A DNA stretch of 64,000 nt from Chloranthus sessilifolius (taxonomy: Eukaryota > Streptophyta > Magnoliopsida > Chloranthales > Chloranthaceae). Within the stretch, counting starts at the first letter, position 1; every line of letters starts with the position of its first letter. Below the pieces are notes generated by a model. That model did not search any database. It was given only the letters and a program-made list of their open reading frames with translations, and was not told the DNA's origin. The stretch spans positions 7,765,001 to 7,829,000 of the forward strand of contig CM037589.1 in assembly GCA_021018995.1 (NCBI GenBank). Direction: 5' to 3'. The translations under genes and the position numbers were made by a program. Below are positions 11,635 to 22,270 of this stretch, in pieces.

Positions 11635-11715
11635 TTGAAAATTTCGTCCTCGAAATTAGATCGTACCTGAAGTAAAAAGGTGTGGATATTCCTTCCTCAT
11701 ATCATCCTCGCGCTC

Positions 11716-12471
11716 CTAAGTAGATTCTTCTCGTGAGTGGTGCTTCCAATTAACTATGACCAATGGAATCTTCTTATTATGCAGTGTTCTCTCCTTTCTT
11801 TCTAGAATTGAAATTGGTTCCTCAATGATAGTCATATCCTTCTCAATTTCCAATGGCTCCAAATCGATTACATGTGAAGAGTCCTTGATATACTTCTTCA
11901 ACATTGATATGTGAAAAATATTGTGCATCCCGGCTAACTTTGGTGGCAATTGAATCCGATACGCCGTCTCTCCAATCCTCTTCAATATTTCAAAAGGTCC
12001 AACATACCTCGGACTTAGTTTTCCTTTCTTTCCAAATCTCATCACGCCCTTGATAGGTGATATTTTGATAAAAACTAAATCTCCCTTAGCAAATTCTGCA
12101 TCTCTCCTTTCTTTATCCGCGTAACTTTTCTGCCTGCTTTGAGCCGTCTTCATATGTTCTCTGATTAGCTGCACTTGTGTCGCCGTATCTTCAACAATCT
12201 GTGGTCAAAGTAGGTTTCTTACTCCAACCTCATCCCAGCATAACGGTGTTCTGCAGCTCCTTCCGTAAAGTGCTTCATATGGTGACATTTGAATCGTTGC
12301 TTGATAACTGTTGTTGTACGAAAACTCTACTAATGCTAAGTGATCATCCCAACTTCCCTTAAAATCTAGCGCGCATGCTCTTAACATATCCTCTAAAATT
12401 TGATTCAACCTCTCAGTCTGACCATCTGTCTGAGGGTGAAAAGCTGAACTATACTCCAATCTTGATCCCAT
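11716..12471 (-). pseudogene. Integrase C-terminal part and chromodomain-like end (Ty3/gypsy)
   Basis: Read right to left: FHPQTDGQTERLNQ with the third catalytic acid (Glu of the DDE triad), then EFSYNNSYQATIQMSPYEALYG, the usual gypsy integrase end. A stop near 12204 breaks the frame. The second piece (11716-12174) holds GVMRFGKKGKLSPRYVGPFE, HNIFHISMLKKY and IPLVIVNWKHHSREES, the region that in chromoviruses carries the chromodomain thought to guide insertion to marked chromatin. The unit's close relative is the plus-strand array at 45510-64000. Confidence 0.88.
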
Positions 12472-12489
12472 ACCATCCTGAAAACTCTG

Positions 12490-12870
12490 TCACATACGTG
12501 AGGTAAACCTGGAATCTCTATTGGAAATAATACTCGCCGGCACTCCATGTAAACGTACAATTTCTCTTATGTAGATATCTGCCAGTTGCGTTGACGAAAA
12601 AGTAGTCCTGACTGGAATAAAGTGTGCTGATTTTGTCAGTCGGTCTACTACCACCCAAACCGAATCGTTCCTTCTCTTCGTCCTCGGCAATCCCGTGATA
12701 AAATCCATACCAATGCTCTCCCATTTCCATCCTGGTACAGGTAACGGCTGTAATAATCCTGGTGGTTTCTTGTGCTCAGCCTTCACTTGCTGACAAGTAA
12801 GGCATCTTGACACATAATCTGCAATCTCGACACATAATCTGCAATCTCTCTCTTCATATCTGGCCACCAA
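12490..12870 (-). pseudogene. Integrase core (Ty3/gypsy), catalytic Asp replaced
   Basis: The frame gives CLTCQQVKAEHKKP (CxxC of the HHCC zinc domain), GMDFITGLPRTK with the first catalytic Asp, and SIISNRDSRFTSRM. Gypsy integrases have Asp where this copy has Asn in SNRD, so the second catalytic residue is lost. The change is one base (12522, C to T on the plus strand) at a former CpG. The N-terminal end is shifted out of frame from the preceding domain by the 20-bp duplication at 12809-12848. Confidence 0.88.
12809..12848. repeat. 20-bp tandem duplication that shifts the integrase frame
   Basis: gacacataatctgcaatctc occurs twice back to back (12809-12828, 12829-12848). Twenty is not a multiple of three, and the open frame from the RNase H side and the one carrying integrase overlap exactly here in different frames. 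Confidence 0.95.
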
Positions 12871-13718
12871 TAATTCCTCTTTATATCTTGATACATCTTT
12901 GTACTTCCAGGGTGTATCGCGAATTTTGATCTGTGAGCATCGTAGAGAAGTTGCTGCTTCATTTCCGCATCATCTGGTACGCAATATCTTCCCTTGAATA
13001 ATATTATTCCATCATCTCTACATGTTACTTCTGCATTTTTACTCTCCTTCAAACGAACTAGAATTGGATCTTCTAACTGCTTCCCTCTAATTTGATCCAA
13101 TAGTACCGGCTTAATGTCGATGTAGGATAACAAAGCCCTTGGTCTAAGTATCTTCTCTGGAACATTCCTACTCAGCGCATCAACTACTACGTTAGCCTTC
13201 CCTGGGTGGTACCTAATCTCAGGATTGAAGTCTATCAAAGTCTCCATCCACCTCCTCTGTCTCAAGTTCAGATCCTTCTGCGTAAACAAGTACTTTAAAC
13301 TCTGATGGTCCGTTGATACGATGAATTTCTCCCCGTAAAGGTAATGTTTCCATAACTTCAACACGAAAATAATTGCTGCGAGCTCTAAGTCATGTGTCGG
13401 GTAGTTCCTCTCATGATCTTTCAATTGCCTTGAAGCATAGGCGATAACTTTCTCATTCTGCATCAACACACCACCCAAACCCTTATTTGACGGATCTGTA
13501 TAAATAAGAAAACCTCCACTACCTGATGGTGTCGTCAAAATTGGTGCGGTTGTCAATCTTCTTTTTAGCTCTTGAAAACTCTGCTCGCATTCATCGGACC
13601 AAACAAATTTCGTCTTCTTCCTTGTTAAATTTGTAAGCGGTCCAGAAATCTTTGAAAAACCTTCTACAAATCTTCTATAATACCCTGCTAAACCAAGAAA
13701 ACTTCTAATCTCGGTCAC
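12840..13718 (-). pseudogene. RT thumb, RNase H and integrase zinc domain (Ty3/gypsy)
   Basis: Right to left: EIRSFLGLAGYYRRFVEGF (end of RT), TKFVWSDECEQSFQELK, LIYTDPSNKGLGGVLMQ (RNase H, catalytic Asp present), IAYASRQLKDHERNYPTHDLE, STDHQSLKYL, then HPGSTKMYQDIKRNYWWP of the integrase HHCC domain. The frame is open through this stretch but is separated from the RT palm by stops between 13719 and 13841, and from the integrase core by the 20-bp duplication. Confidence 0.9.
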
Positions 13719-13841
13719 GCTCTTCGGTTGTACCCACTAAACAATCGCCTCGATCTTCGCAGGATCAATAGTGATTCCTTTCTCAGAAACCCGATGGCCT
13801 AGAAAAGCCAGATCTGTCATCCAAAACTCACACTTGCTCAA

Positions 13842-14639
13842 CTAGGCAAAAAGTTGATGCTCCAAAAGTGTCCGAAGCACTATCCGTAGGTGAGTAGCAT
13901 GCTCCTCTGATTTCGAGTAGACTAAAATATCGTCCACAAAGACTACTACAAATTGGTCCAAAAAGGGTCTGAACACCCTATTCATCAAGTCCATAAATAC
14001 TGCAGGTGCATTCGTCAAACGAAAAGGCATCACTAAAAACTCGAACTGTCCATACCTTGTATTAAAAGCTGTCTTTTGTATATCCTCTTCTCGTACTCGC
14101 ACTGGATGGTAACCAGACCTTAAATCAATCTTCGAAAAGCATCGAGCACCTCCTAACTGGTCAAACAAATCATTAATCCTCGGTAACGGGTATTTATTCT
14201 TCACTGTCACTTGATTTAACTGTCTATAATCGATGCACAGTCTCATTGAGCCATCCTTCTTCTTTACAAACAAAATCGGGGCTCCCCATGGTGAGTGACT
14301 CAAGCGTATAAAACTTTTCCCCTGTAACTCTTCCAGTTGCTTCTTCAACTCAGACATCTTAAGTGGTGCCATCCTGTATGGTGTCTTTGAAATCGGTGCC
14401 GTACTCGGTAATAAGTCGATTCGAAACTCTACTTCTCTAACAGGCGGTAAACTAGGAAGGTCCTCGGGAAATACATCAGCAAACTCCCTAACTATAGGTA
14501 TCTTCGAAACATCAACACTCTTTTCTTCTAAATTCGTCATCGCACATACTGCTGGCATGGTTCTTTTTCTCAAGCCCTTGAATTTAAAAATCGATCCGTC
14601 GCTTTTCGCAAAGATCACCTTCTTCTCGTAACAATCCAA
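13842..14639 (-). pseudogene. Reverse transcriptase palm (Ty3/gypsy)
   Basis: Right to left the frame shows [17 protein letters not shown] (linker from protease to RT), [48 protein letters not shown], and [18 protein letters not shown] with the catalytic Asp pair. It is open over 265 codons, but a stop at the right-hand end (near 14660) and stops before 13718 cut it from its neighbours. Confidence 0.93.
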
Positions 14640-14660
14640 AACAGCTCGTGACTCTGCTAA

Positions 14661-14948
14661 TCAATCCATCCCAAGAATAACGTCAAAATCTTCAAAGTCT
14701 AAAACAATCAAATCAGCCTTCAGGTCGTTCTCTCCAATTCGAACAACGCAATCTGGGTAGTACCGATCAGCAATGACGATTTTTCCCAAAGGTGTTGCGA
14801 CAACCAAGGTAAAGCTCATTATGTTAGGTTCCTTCTCCGATTGTGGAGCGAAACCCAAAGAAACAAATGAATGTGAAGCTCCCGAATCCATAAGTACGTG
14901 AGCGAAGCATCCGTCAATCAACAAATGGCCTAAAACAAACACACACAT
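14661..14948 (-). pseudogene. Aspartic protease (Ty3/gypsy)
   Basis: The frame contains LIDGCFAHVLMDSGASHSFV with the active-site DSGA motif, then GENDLKADLIVLDFEDFDVILGMD. This is the retroviral-type aspartic protease that would cut the polyprotein. The frame ends at a stop close to the RT piece and is not joined to gag in a single frame. Confidence 0.9.
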
Positions 14949-15128
14949 TCATTATTGCTAAGCGATTTTAATTAAGAAAATTTTTAACTTTAAATTTCTC
15001 TTGAATTCTTAAGTGTCTTAATTAACGTCTCATATTTGTGTGATTTATAAAGCTAAGGTAGATAAATATGCACATTAAATATAACAATTTGAATAGCTCC
15101 TATATGCAATAAAAGGAAGATAAACTAT

Positions 15129-16368
15129 CTAAAACGTACCGTGAATCACATCATCAGAGGGGGGAGCATCCATCTCAGATAAGGTATAAACTCGTCCATG
15201 AGCCGTTATCGTCATTGGTGCTTTCTGATTCTTCTTCGACTCCTTGCAATCCGCCGCTCTATGCCCTTCTTTCCCGTAGTTGTAGCATGCGGTCGTTCCT
15301 CGTAAACATTTACCATAGTGTTGTTTTCCGCATGTGTCGCACGTCGGTTTCGACTTCATCGTCGTATGAGTTGTCATAGCTGTTGGCTGTCCCTTCTGTT
15401 GAATCTGTTGGGGTTTACCATATGGGGTAAACTTCCTCCCTTGTTGATTGTTCTGCCTGCCCATGACTCGATCTCGTCCATTAAATTGATTGCTACTTTG
15501 AGTCAATTGACCAAAATTTTTCCCTTGATTTGTCTGGCTAACATCTCTCTCTACAGCATAACATCTATCCAATAATTCTCTGAAGGTAGTACTCCTATGC
15601 CCCCATGGGTCAAAATTTCGTCTGATACCGATACGTATTGGTTTTGGACTGGGACGATACGGTACATTCAATGTACCGTATCGCCATTTTGTATGCATAT
15701 ACCCGGACGATACATTCAATGTATCATCCGGTATTTTACTATTCCGATATGTATCGTTCGATACGTATCGGTTTTGAGCTCGGACGATACGTATCCGATA
15801 CTCGGTATTTTGACCCATGTATGCCCCACTACAAGAGACCTGATATGTGGCCTAAGTCTCTGCTCAAACTTCCTAATGCGGAAGGTCTCATCAGCTATCA
15901 TATTCGGCACAAATCTTCCAAGTTCAGTAAATGCCCTATCGTAGGCATCGATTGTCATGTTCCCTTGTTCTAACTCAAAAATTCAGTAATCTTACCCTCA
16001 CGAACACTCTACGGATAGTATTTATTGTTAAATGTTCTCACAAATTCTGCCCAAGTCCAAACATGTTCTGGGTTTGCTGCAATTGTAGTATCATTGACTT
16101 GGCTCCACCAGTGGTCTGCGGCGTCTTCCAATTTGTAAGTTGCTAGCCTCACCTTACAAGCATCGGGGCACTGCATTATCCCAAATATTTTTTCTATGTG
16201 CTTAATCCACCTTTGTGCCTCCATAACCTCGCCAGTTCCATTGAAAGTCCTAGGATGGTTCTTTCTAAACTCATCCACATCCGATCTAGGCACGGGTGCT
16301 CTCGCTGCATTGATCGCCCTCGTAATGATTCTCGCTAACCTATCACCTTGTCTCTGAAAATTGGCCAT
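15129..16368 (-). pseudogene. gag (Ty3/gypsy), split by a MITE
   Basis: The start at 16368 gives MANFQRQGDRLARIITRAIN, then RTFNGTGEVMEAQRWIKHIE and WTWAEFVRTFNNKYYP, the capsid-like retrotransposon gag domain. A stop near 16008 breaks the frame, and it continues as DAYDRAFTELGRFVPNM at 15830-15958. The MITE at 15604-15819 then interrupts it. After it come TTFRELLDRCYAVERDV and a zinc-knuckle region where one knuckle reads CYNYGKEGHRAADC: the second Cys is Tyr (TAC for TGC). Gag would form the particle that packages the RNA. Confidence 0.9.
15604..15819. mobile_element. Palindromic hAT-like MITE, copy 1 (in gypsy gag)
   Basis: 216 bp starting catgggtcaaaat and ending attttgacccatg, flanked by an exact 8-bp duplication tatgcccc (15596-15603 and 15820-15827). 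The inside is a series of cgatacgtatcg-type palindromes and two acattcaatgta cores. Three more copies occur at 24333, 27141 and 44876. It has no coding capacity; open frames across it only reflect its repeat content. Confidence 0.9.
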
Positions 16369-16427
16369 CTGAAATCAATACCATTCCTACATTAGTTTCA
16401 ATCTCCACAGATTTAGATCGCAAAACT

Positions 16428-16439
16428 GCTTTGATACCA
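16428..16439 (-). other. Primer-binding site, tRNA-iMet (Ty3/gypsy)
   Basis: On the minus strand the sequence two bases after the 5' LTR is TGGTATCAAAGC, one mismatch from the initiator-Met site TGGTATCAGAGC. Confidence 0.85.
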
Positions 16440-16441
16440 AC

Positions 16442-18888
16442 TGTGACGTCCCCAAATTCACACACCGGATCAATGCGCTCACTTGGAGACTTCACACTAC
16501 GTCATATATCCATGATTTTAAATAAATCAATTATTCCATAAAGATCCGCATATAAACGCAACGGAAAAAAAACAACTATTAAAAGTGCACGCAATTTTTT
16601 TTTTCTTCTTCATCATGAGAACAATACTAAATTATGAGATAACAACCTATTATACAAAATTGTATGGTTACTCCTTAAATTAAATAAAACTGAAATCAAA
16701 CATAATCCATCATTAGCCTGAACTTGTTCATAAAACAATCTGAATTAAACATCTAAAAATCCTTTCTAATGCATAAAGAAAATCCTATAAACTAAACTTC
16801 AAATCCATCTTCGCTCAGATTTGGATTTCCGTCAATCATTGAAGCGTCTACTTCATCCACTCCATGTATAGCTGTACTCCTTGGAATCCCAAACAATGGG
16901 TCAGTTTACTAAGTAAACTGGTATGGACCAGACATGATGAGGCTAATAGAAAAGGTCCATAACTCAAATCATCTCATAAAAATCAAACAATAACAGAGAT
17001 ATAGCATGTGACATAAAGAATAAGTAAAGCAATAGAATGCAACTGAAATATAGCATTAAATCTAAATAAACATTATGACTTGGGTCTCTACCCTAATTTC
17101 ATGTGTGGTTATTTTCAATTGTGCATTTAATGCTTATGAATCGGCATACATAATGGACATGGTTATCTCTTTCTTAATCATTATCCTAATCTTCTCTGAT
17201 CCTTCAATTAGTATCTACGTTAACCTTCACACAACTTCTCTTTAGTTAAGTAGAAAGCTTAAAATTAAAGACCTTCTCCATCCCTTCAGTCTTATCATTA
17301 ATGCATGGATGCATAACTTTTATTACTTGTCATTTTTATTCATGTTAATTCCTCTAGCATAAGCCCATAGGAATTCTATCATAATCGTAGAAATATTTTA
17401 TTTTCATGTGTCATGTCGTAAACGTATCTTTTCACTTTTATGAATGCCATGAATGTACATGCATAGAAAAACTTGAAATCAACCGATCATGCAATAGCTC
17501 TTTCACTTGTTTAGGCTTAACACATCATAAATATGTAATCTCTATCGATTTCTACTAGTTTCATGTTGTGTAAATCAAACATCCTAACTTGCATGGATTC
17601 TAAGCAATAAAACAATGATGAACATAAATAAGCATTTAAGCATGATGATTAAATATAGACAATATTTGAATAAAAATTCATTGCTTGCATCCTAGACAAA
17701 TTCTGGATTCTGGACATATTCTGGGTTCCAAAGCAGTTACGGATTACACGGATTACGAGCAGATTACGGTTTCCAAACAGTTACGAATTACGAGCAGATT
17801 TTGGATTACGGGCGGATTACGGATTACGGGCGGATTACGGGTTCCAAGCATTACGGATTACGCGGATTAATTCCAAGCAGTTATGGATTACGAACAAATG
17901 CGGATTACGAATGATTACGGTTTCCAAATAGATTACGGATAGCAGTTACGAATTCGGGCGATTCTAGATTCTGGACATATTCTGGATTCTGCACCGATTC
18001 TGGATTCTGCACCGAGTTTCGTGATCAATCACAAAACCCCGCGTACCATCGAAAACCCGTGATTAAGCATAAATTTTTTTGAATCTAATATGAAGGATAT
18101 TCATTAAATGAAATAAACTCTAATTTCTATTTTATTGTGTTATCTACATTTCCGATTAATCTCAACATGATTTTTCCATACCACTAGTTTACGCGTAAAA
18201 TATTTATGTAACTTCTCTCCCTTGATCCAATCCGAAGCACTAATCCGAAAACCGGTCGCGTCGTAAGCTCCTCTTGCGTTCTTCTAAGCCTTCAAACCAA
18301 AAACACAAGGGTTCTTCTTCTAATTTTCCTCATTTTCTAGAATTTTCTCTCTTTCTCTACGAGGTTATTAAGTTATAAGAGTTATGTAAAAATTCTGTAA
18401 ATTAATCTCTATATTTATAATACTTTATGGTTTCTTATTTAAGATTTAATTCTATTTAGAATGCTTTAAGGTTTCCTATTTAAGATCTAACTTTATTTAG
18501 AATACTTAAGGTTTCCTATTTAAGATCTAACTCTATTTAGAATTTCCTACATGGGTCTTAAGTGATTCTATGGGCCTTTAATTACTTAATGGGTCTTTAA
18601 TTAGTTATTGGGTCTTTAATTAATTATTGGGTCTTTAGTTAATTTACTAACATATTTTAAAAGTCCATTAAACATTGCTAAACGCACCCCAATTATTACT
18701 AACACATATTTAAAGGCTTTTAGGGTATATTAATTAGATTAATTAATTATCTTGAGTCATTATAAAATAAAGTACGCATTACATTCATGCGTAAAATTAA
18801 TCACATCCATCAAATCAATTAAACTAATCATAATTACAAATCTAGCAAATAATTAAAAACTAAATAACGAAAAATCTCGGTCGTTACA
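16442..18888 (-). repeat. 5' LTR of the Ty3/gypsy element
   Basis: 2447 bp starting TGTGACGTCC and ending CGTTACA, adjoining the primer-binding site on its left and the TSD tatat on its right. Near identical to 9038-11620 apart from the internal minisatellite (17694-18010) and a shorter gggtctttaatta array. Confidence 0.93.
17694..18010. repeat. Degenerate minisatellite inside the 5' LTR
   Basis: Counterpart of 10310-10690. Here the units read mostly gattacgg, gattctgg and tccaaacag. Neither the number nor the sequence of units agrees with the other LTR, unlike all neighbouring LTR sequence. Confidence 0.8.
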
Positions 18889-19596
18889 TATATATACACA
18901 CACACGAGTACACATGTTTTGAAATAATTCTCTTTTTATTTCATTGATTAAGAAGTTTAACAAGTATTTATACGAATGTAATAAGAGTCCTAAACCAACT
19001 AGTATTCCTATTCCTGCTAAAACAAGCATCCTAAACAAATCCTATCCTATCAAATCTTGGCAACATGCCTTATTTATTGAACTCATTTAAGAATGAAGAT
19101 AAATTAGAATTGTAGAAATCTCGTACTCTTCCAAGGTCATTACAGTTGCCCCTTATAAGACGGGCCATGTCCTCTTGGCCGCATACCGTATTCTGAACTC
19201 TCGACTAGAACACCATGGCTGGAATGACCACTGGCACAATCCTTTGCAAACTACGCATAGTGTACTCCGGCGCAACCTCGTATGTCACGTCCTTTGATCG
19301 GAGCCAAGTGTCATAATGTTTGGCTTCAACGTGTTCCCTTGTGCAACATGTGAGGACCAATCAATGGCTTAAGTTGCTGCAAACACTCATTCTGTCATAT
19401 CCGCACATCGATTGATGTGTGGGATTCATTGAAGAGGATCTCCAGCTCTACAATTGGTACCGAGCCATTATCTTGGAAGATGGTGGCGTAGTAAGTAGTA
19501 ACTACGACATCCAACCTTAAAAAAAAATCCAGATCTTTCGTTCCTTTGTTGTCTTCATTGTCAGAAAGGGACAAATGAAGATAAGACGTTTGAGAA

Positions 19597-19599
<3 letters not shown>
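18889..19599. other. Unassigned flank of the gypsy element
   Basis: Begins with the target duplication tatat and a short CA repeat, then AT-rich DNA and a more balanced stretch with weak open frames on the minus strand (19395-19601). I do not recognise a domain; an old retrotransposon leader is possible. Confidence 0.3.

Positions 19600-19672
<73 letters not shown>
19600..19672. repeat. (TA)n microsatellite
   Basis: About 73 bp of uninterrupted ta repeat. Confidence 0.97.
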
Positions 19673-19675
<3 letters not shown>

Positions 19676-19684
19676 ATAATGGCT

Positions 19685-20392
19685 CATGACCGACATTTAA
19701 ACACCGAAATGGTGTTTAAATGATCTTTTTCCATTAAAGTTGTACTTTGTATCTCACGCCATTGAAGTGTGATTTGTCATTATGCCATGGGACGCACATC
19801 TGTGACCAATCCAAATTGTCCAAGTGGCAGTCCATCATTGGAAAATATCTCAGTCCAAAGTAATATGCCTATTGCGATGTGTGGAGGGGCTCAGGATATT
19901 ATAAGGGGAGAGACAAGGCTATAATTTACTCGATATCGGACTCGACTTCAACACGCCCCCGCACGAGTTGACGGGACTGAGTGAAATCACGTGGACAATT
20001 GAACTGGGTGACGTGGAGTTGAGAAAGGCCTTCTCTGATATCGTGATGAATCTGGGTATCCATCTCAAAACCAATTGGCAATGAGTGGAGGGGCCCAGGA
20101 TATTATAAGGGGAGAGACAGGGTTATAATTTACTCGATGTGGGACCAAACTTCAACAATAAGTGGATGTGAGCCATTTGATTGATGAACTTGAATATCAC
20201 CCATTAAAACTAAAAACAATGGTTGATATTATAGTCAACAGATCGAATGGTTCCAATCTCTCAAAAAGTTTCATTTTTTATTCCATTGTCTTTCAATGTA
20301 TGATCTATCACTTCGACAGTGTGGATTACCCACATCTGTAACCCTTAATGGTGTAAGATCATTTGAACACCATTTTGATGTTTAAATGACAG
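19685..20392. mobile_element. TIR element with AT-rich ends, copy 1
   Basis: The left end reads gacatttaaacaccgaaatg then gtgtttaaatgatctt; the reverse complement of the right end reads gtcatttaaacatcaaaatg then gtgttcaaatgatctt. A related copy with the same interior words (ccaagtggcagtccatca, ggttccaatctc) sits at 36425-36784. This copy is enlarged by a TRIM-like insertion at 19868-20153. No coding capacity, and the TSD is not clear. Confidence 0.65.
19868..20153 (-). mobile_element. TRIM-like miniature LTR element
   Basis: Two direct repeats with gtggaggggc, caggatattataaggggag and tataatttactcgat occur at about 19880-19950 and 20081-20153, both ending cttcaaca. Between them the sequence starts cgcccccgc (a purine tract on the minus strand) and ends ctctgatatc, a degenerate initiator-Met primer site on the minus strand. 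This is the layout of a terminal-repeat retrotransposon in miniature. The left repeat lacks part of its outer end. Confidence 0.5.
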
Positions 20393-20395
20393 CCA

Positions 20396-21478
20396 GGAAA
20401 GGCGGGTCCATATAAATATGGAAATTGGTTAGGTGGTCCGAGCTATTTTAACATCCATGTGGCATCTAAGCATAGTTCGGGTGCCACATGGAGCAAGAGG
20501 GTATGTGCATAAAGCATTAAAAAAAAGCTTATCTCCATGATAAAGTTAAAAAATTGACTAGATTGAGGGGTGAAATTTTCAAACAGTATAAATCAGATGG
20601 TGGAGATAGGATTTAATTTAAGTTTATTTTTTTTGCAAAAATTGATCATTGCAAAAATTGTTTTGGTCCACGTGGCACCAAAACAAGGTTTTAAGTGTCA
20701 CGCAGCACCTTTTTTAGAGGCTCGGACCACAGTTAAAGTGATCCATTGGACAAATTTTGGTGGGTGGGTGGTTGTAGTGTCTGTATGTGAAGAAATTAAT
20801 CATTCTCCACTTGGAATGGTACATGTAATAGCCAATATAATCAAGGGAATCTACTCAAAGGATAGCAAATAGATTGAAAAAGGCAATGATGATGAGTCTT
20901 GGTGACAAAAACTGATGACCATTTGGAAATGTCAGCGCGAATAATAAGGGTTATGACTGAAGGACTTTTTAAAGAAGTGTGCGAAGTGCAAATAATTCAT
21001 GATTAAAGTTTATTTTTCTAAAATTGCTCCCTGAAAAGACTACTTCTAAACCTTGTTCCACTACAACGCTTACAATATTCACATATTTACAATGCTGGTT
21101 ACGGTACCCACACACAGATTTTTGTTTCTAGTTAAACTTTCGAAGAATGTTGTTGACCTTTTTCCTTTAATCTGCAGGAGTAATTAAAATTACTGCGTGA
21201 GCCAAACAAACTAGCTCCACAAGTAACAAATTCTAACAGTTATAGATTAATCCGAAACTATAAATTTCAATATTTGTTTGATAATATGATCCATTCAAAC
21301 CTATTACTGCTTTATATATAGATTTATGAGTTTATAGAGCGGAGAAAATCGCAGATTATAGTCAACATACAAATTTCAGATTTTATTATTATTAAACATA
21401 ATTCCTGATTTTAATTTTTCTGTAAGGTGTGTGTAATTGTAAGAACCAGTAAATCAAAATCAATCCAGTAGATTTATT
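20396..21478. other. Unassigned DNA with a weak foldback
   Basis: AT-rich DNA. An inverted pair, ggtggtccgagc near 20432 and gctcggaccac near 20720, with gtgccacatgg and ccacgtggcacc inside, suggests an old MITE of about 320 bp. The open frame at 20570-20872 lies across it and resembles nothing known to me. Otherwise nothing is seen. Confidence 0.35.
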
Positions 21479-21553
21479 ATGACTTTTATCCTTCTCCAAT
21501 TTATTCTTTCTATCATTGTTTTTCTATCCATCTTGTTAGACTCTCTTTTTGTC

Positions 21554-21555
<2 letters not shown>

Positions 21556-21604
<49 letters not shown>

Positions 21605-21665
21605 GCTTTCTTCTTTCTCTCCCCCTCTCGATCTCCCTCTCTTGCTACCCTCTTTTATTTTTCTC

Positions 21666-21707
<42 letters not shown>

Positions 21708-21780
21708 ATTCTCGTTCTCTCTATCATAACGCTCTCTTTCTCTTGTCCTCTCTCTCTCTCTCGACTTCTCATTCTCTCTC
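21556..21780. repeat. (CT)n microsatellite cluster
   Basis: Long ct runs at about 21556-21598 and 21671-21704 with shorter runs up to 21780. All open frames here encode only Ser/Leu or Arg/Glu repeats. Confidence 0.97.
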
Positions 21781-22050
21781 GAACATTTTCCATAAGAATA
21801 ATCAATATATATTATTAGTTAAACTAATATAATATTCTAATTGTTTAATTTTCCCCTTTCTGTTGAATTACTGATATGGCCCTTATATTTTATATCAATA
21901 ACTCATGTACCCCTTGATTTATTAAATTGCTTCTAACCTCTTATTACCTTTGTAATCCCATGTATATGCCAAGCGTAAAAATAAACAATGTGTCGTCAAT
22001 TAATTCCTTAAATGACCACCCTATGCTCGATTTATAGAAAACTAAAATAC

Positions 22051-22135
22051 AAAAGATAATTAGGGATCGAAAGGTGTTATTAGGTTGTAGTTTAGGGCTA
22101 AGGATATACGGTATTAGGTTTAGGGTTAGAGTGGA

Positions 22136-22172
<37 letters not shown>

Positions 22173-22258
22173 CTTAGTGACAATTATATTAAATGATAAA
22201 TTTATCTACACACCAAATATATTAAAGACACCACATAATAACTCTAGTGTTCCTAACA
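22051..22258 (-). repeat. 3' LTR of the copia element
   Basis: 208 bp; on the minus strand it starts TGTTAGGAACACTAG and contains a (GA)n run at 22138-22168 that is shorter and impure in the other LTR. The outer end has no CA, but the matching TSD supports the boundary. Confidence 0.88.
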
Positions 22259-22270
22259 CTCCCCCTCAAG
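22259..22270 (-). other. Polypurine tract of the copia element
   Basis: On the minus strand cttgagggggag directly precedes the LTR start TGTTAGG. Confidence 0.85.

Larger units (their letters stand above)
9038..18888 (-). mobile_element. Complete Ty3/gypsy chromovirus element (Tekay/Del-like), inactivated
   Basis: The two LTRs begin TGTGACGTCC and end CGTTACA, and are bounded by a 5-bp target duplication, tatat (9033-9037 and 18889-18893). The element is 9851 bp on the minus strand, with order 5' LTR, tRNA-iMet primer site, gag, protease, RT, RNase H, integrase, chromodomain-like end, polypurine tract, 3' LTR. Long LTRs, an initiator-Met primer site and a C-terminal PLVIVNWKHHSREES motif fit Tekay/Del chromoviruses. 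Frameshifts, stops, a 20-bp duplication in integrase and a MITE in gag make it non-functional, although the LTRs look alike outside their internal repeats. Confidence 0.93.

Noticed and set aside
15318..15973. Plus-strand frames over the gypsy gag
   Set aside because: Shadows of the minus-strand gag and of the palindromic MITE.
21479..21832. Three overlapping open frames rich in Ser/Leu or Arg/Glu
   Set aside because: They are translations of the CT microsatellites in different frames.
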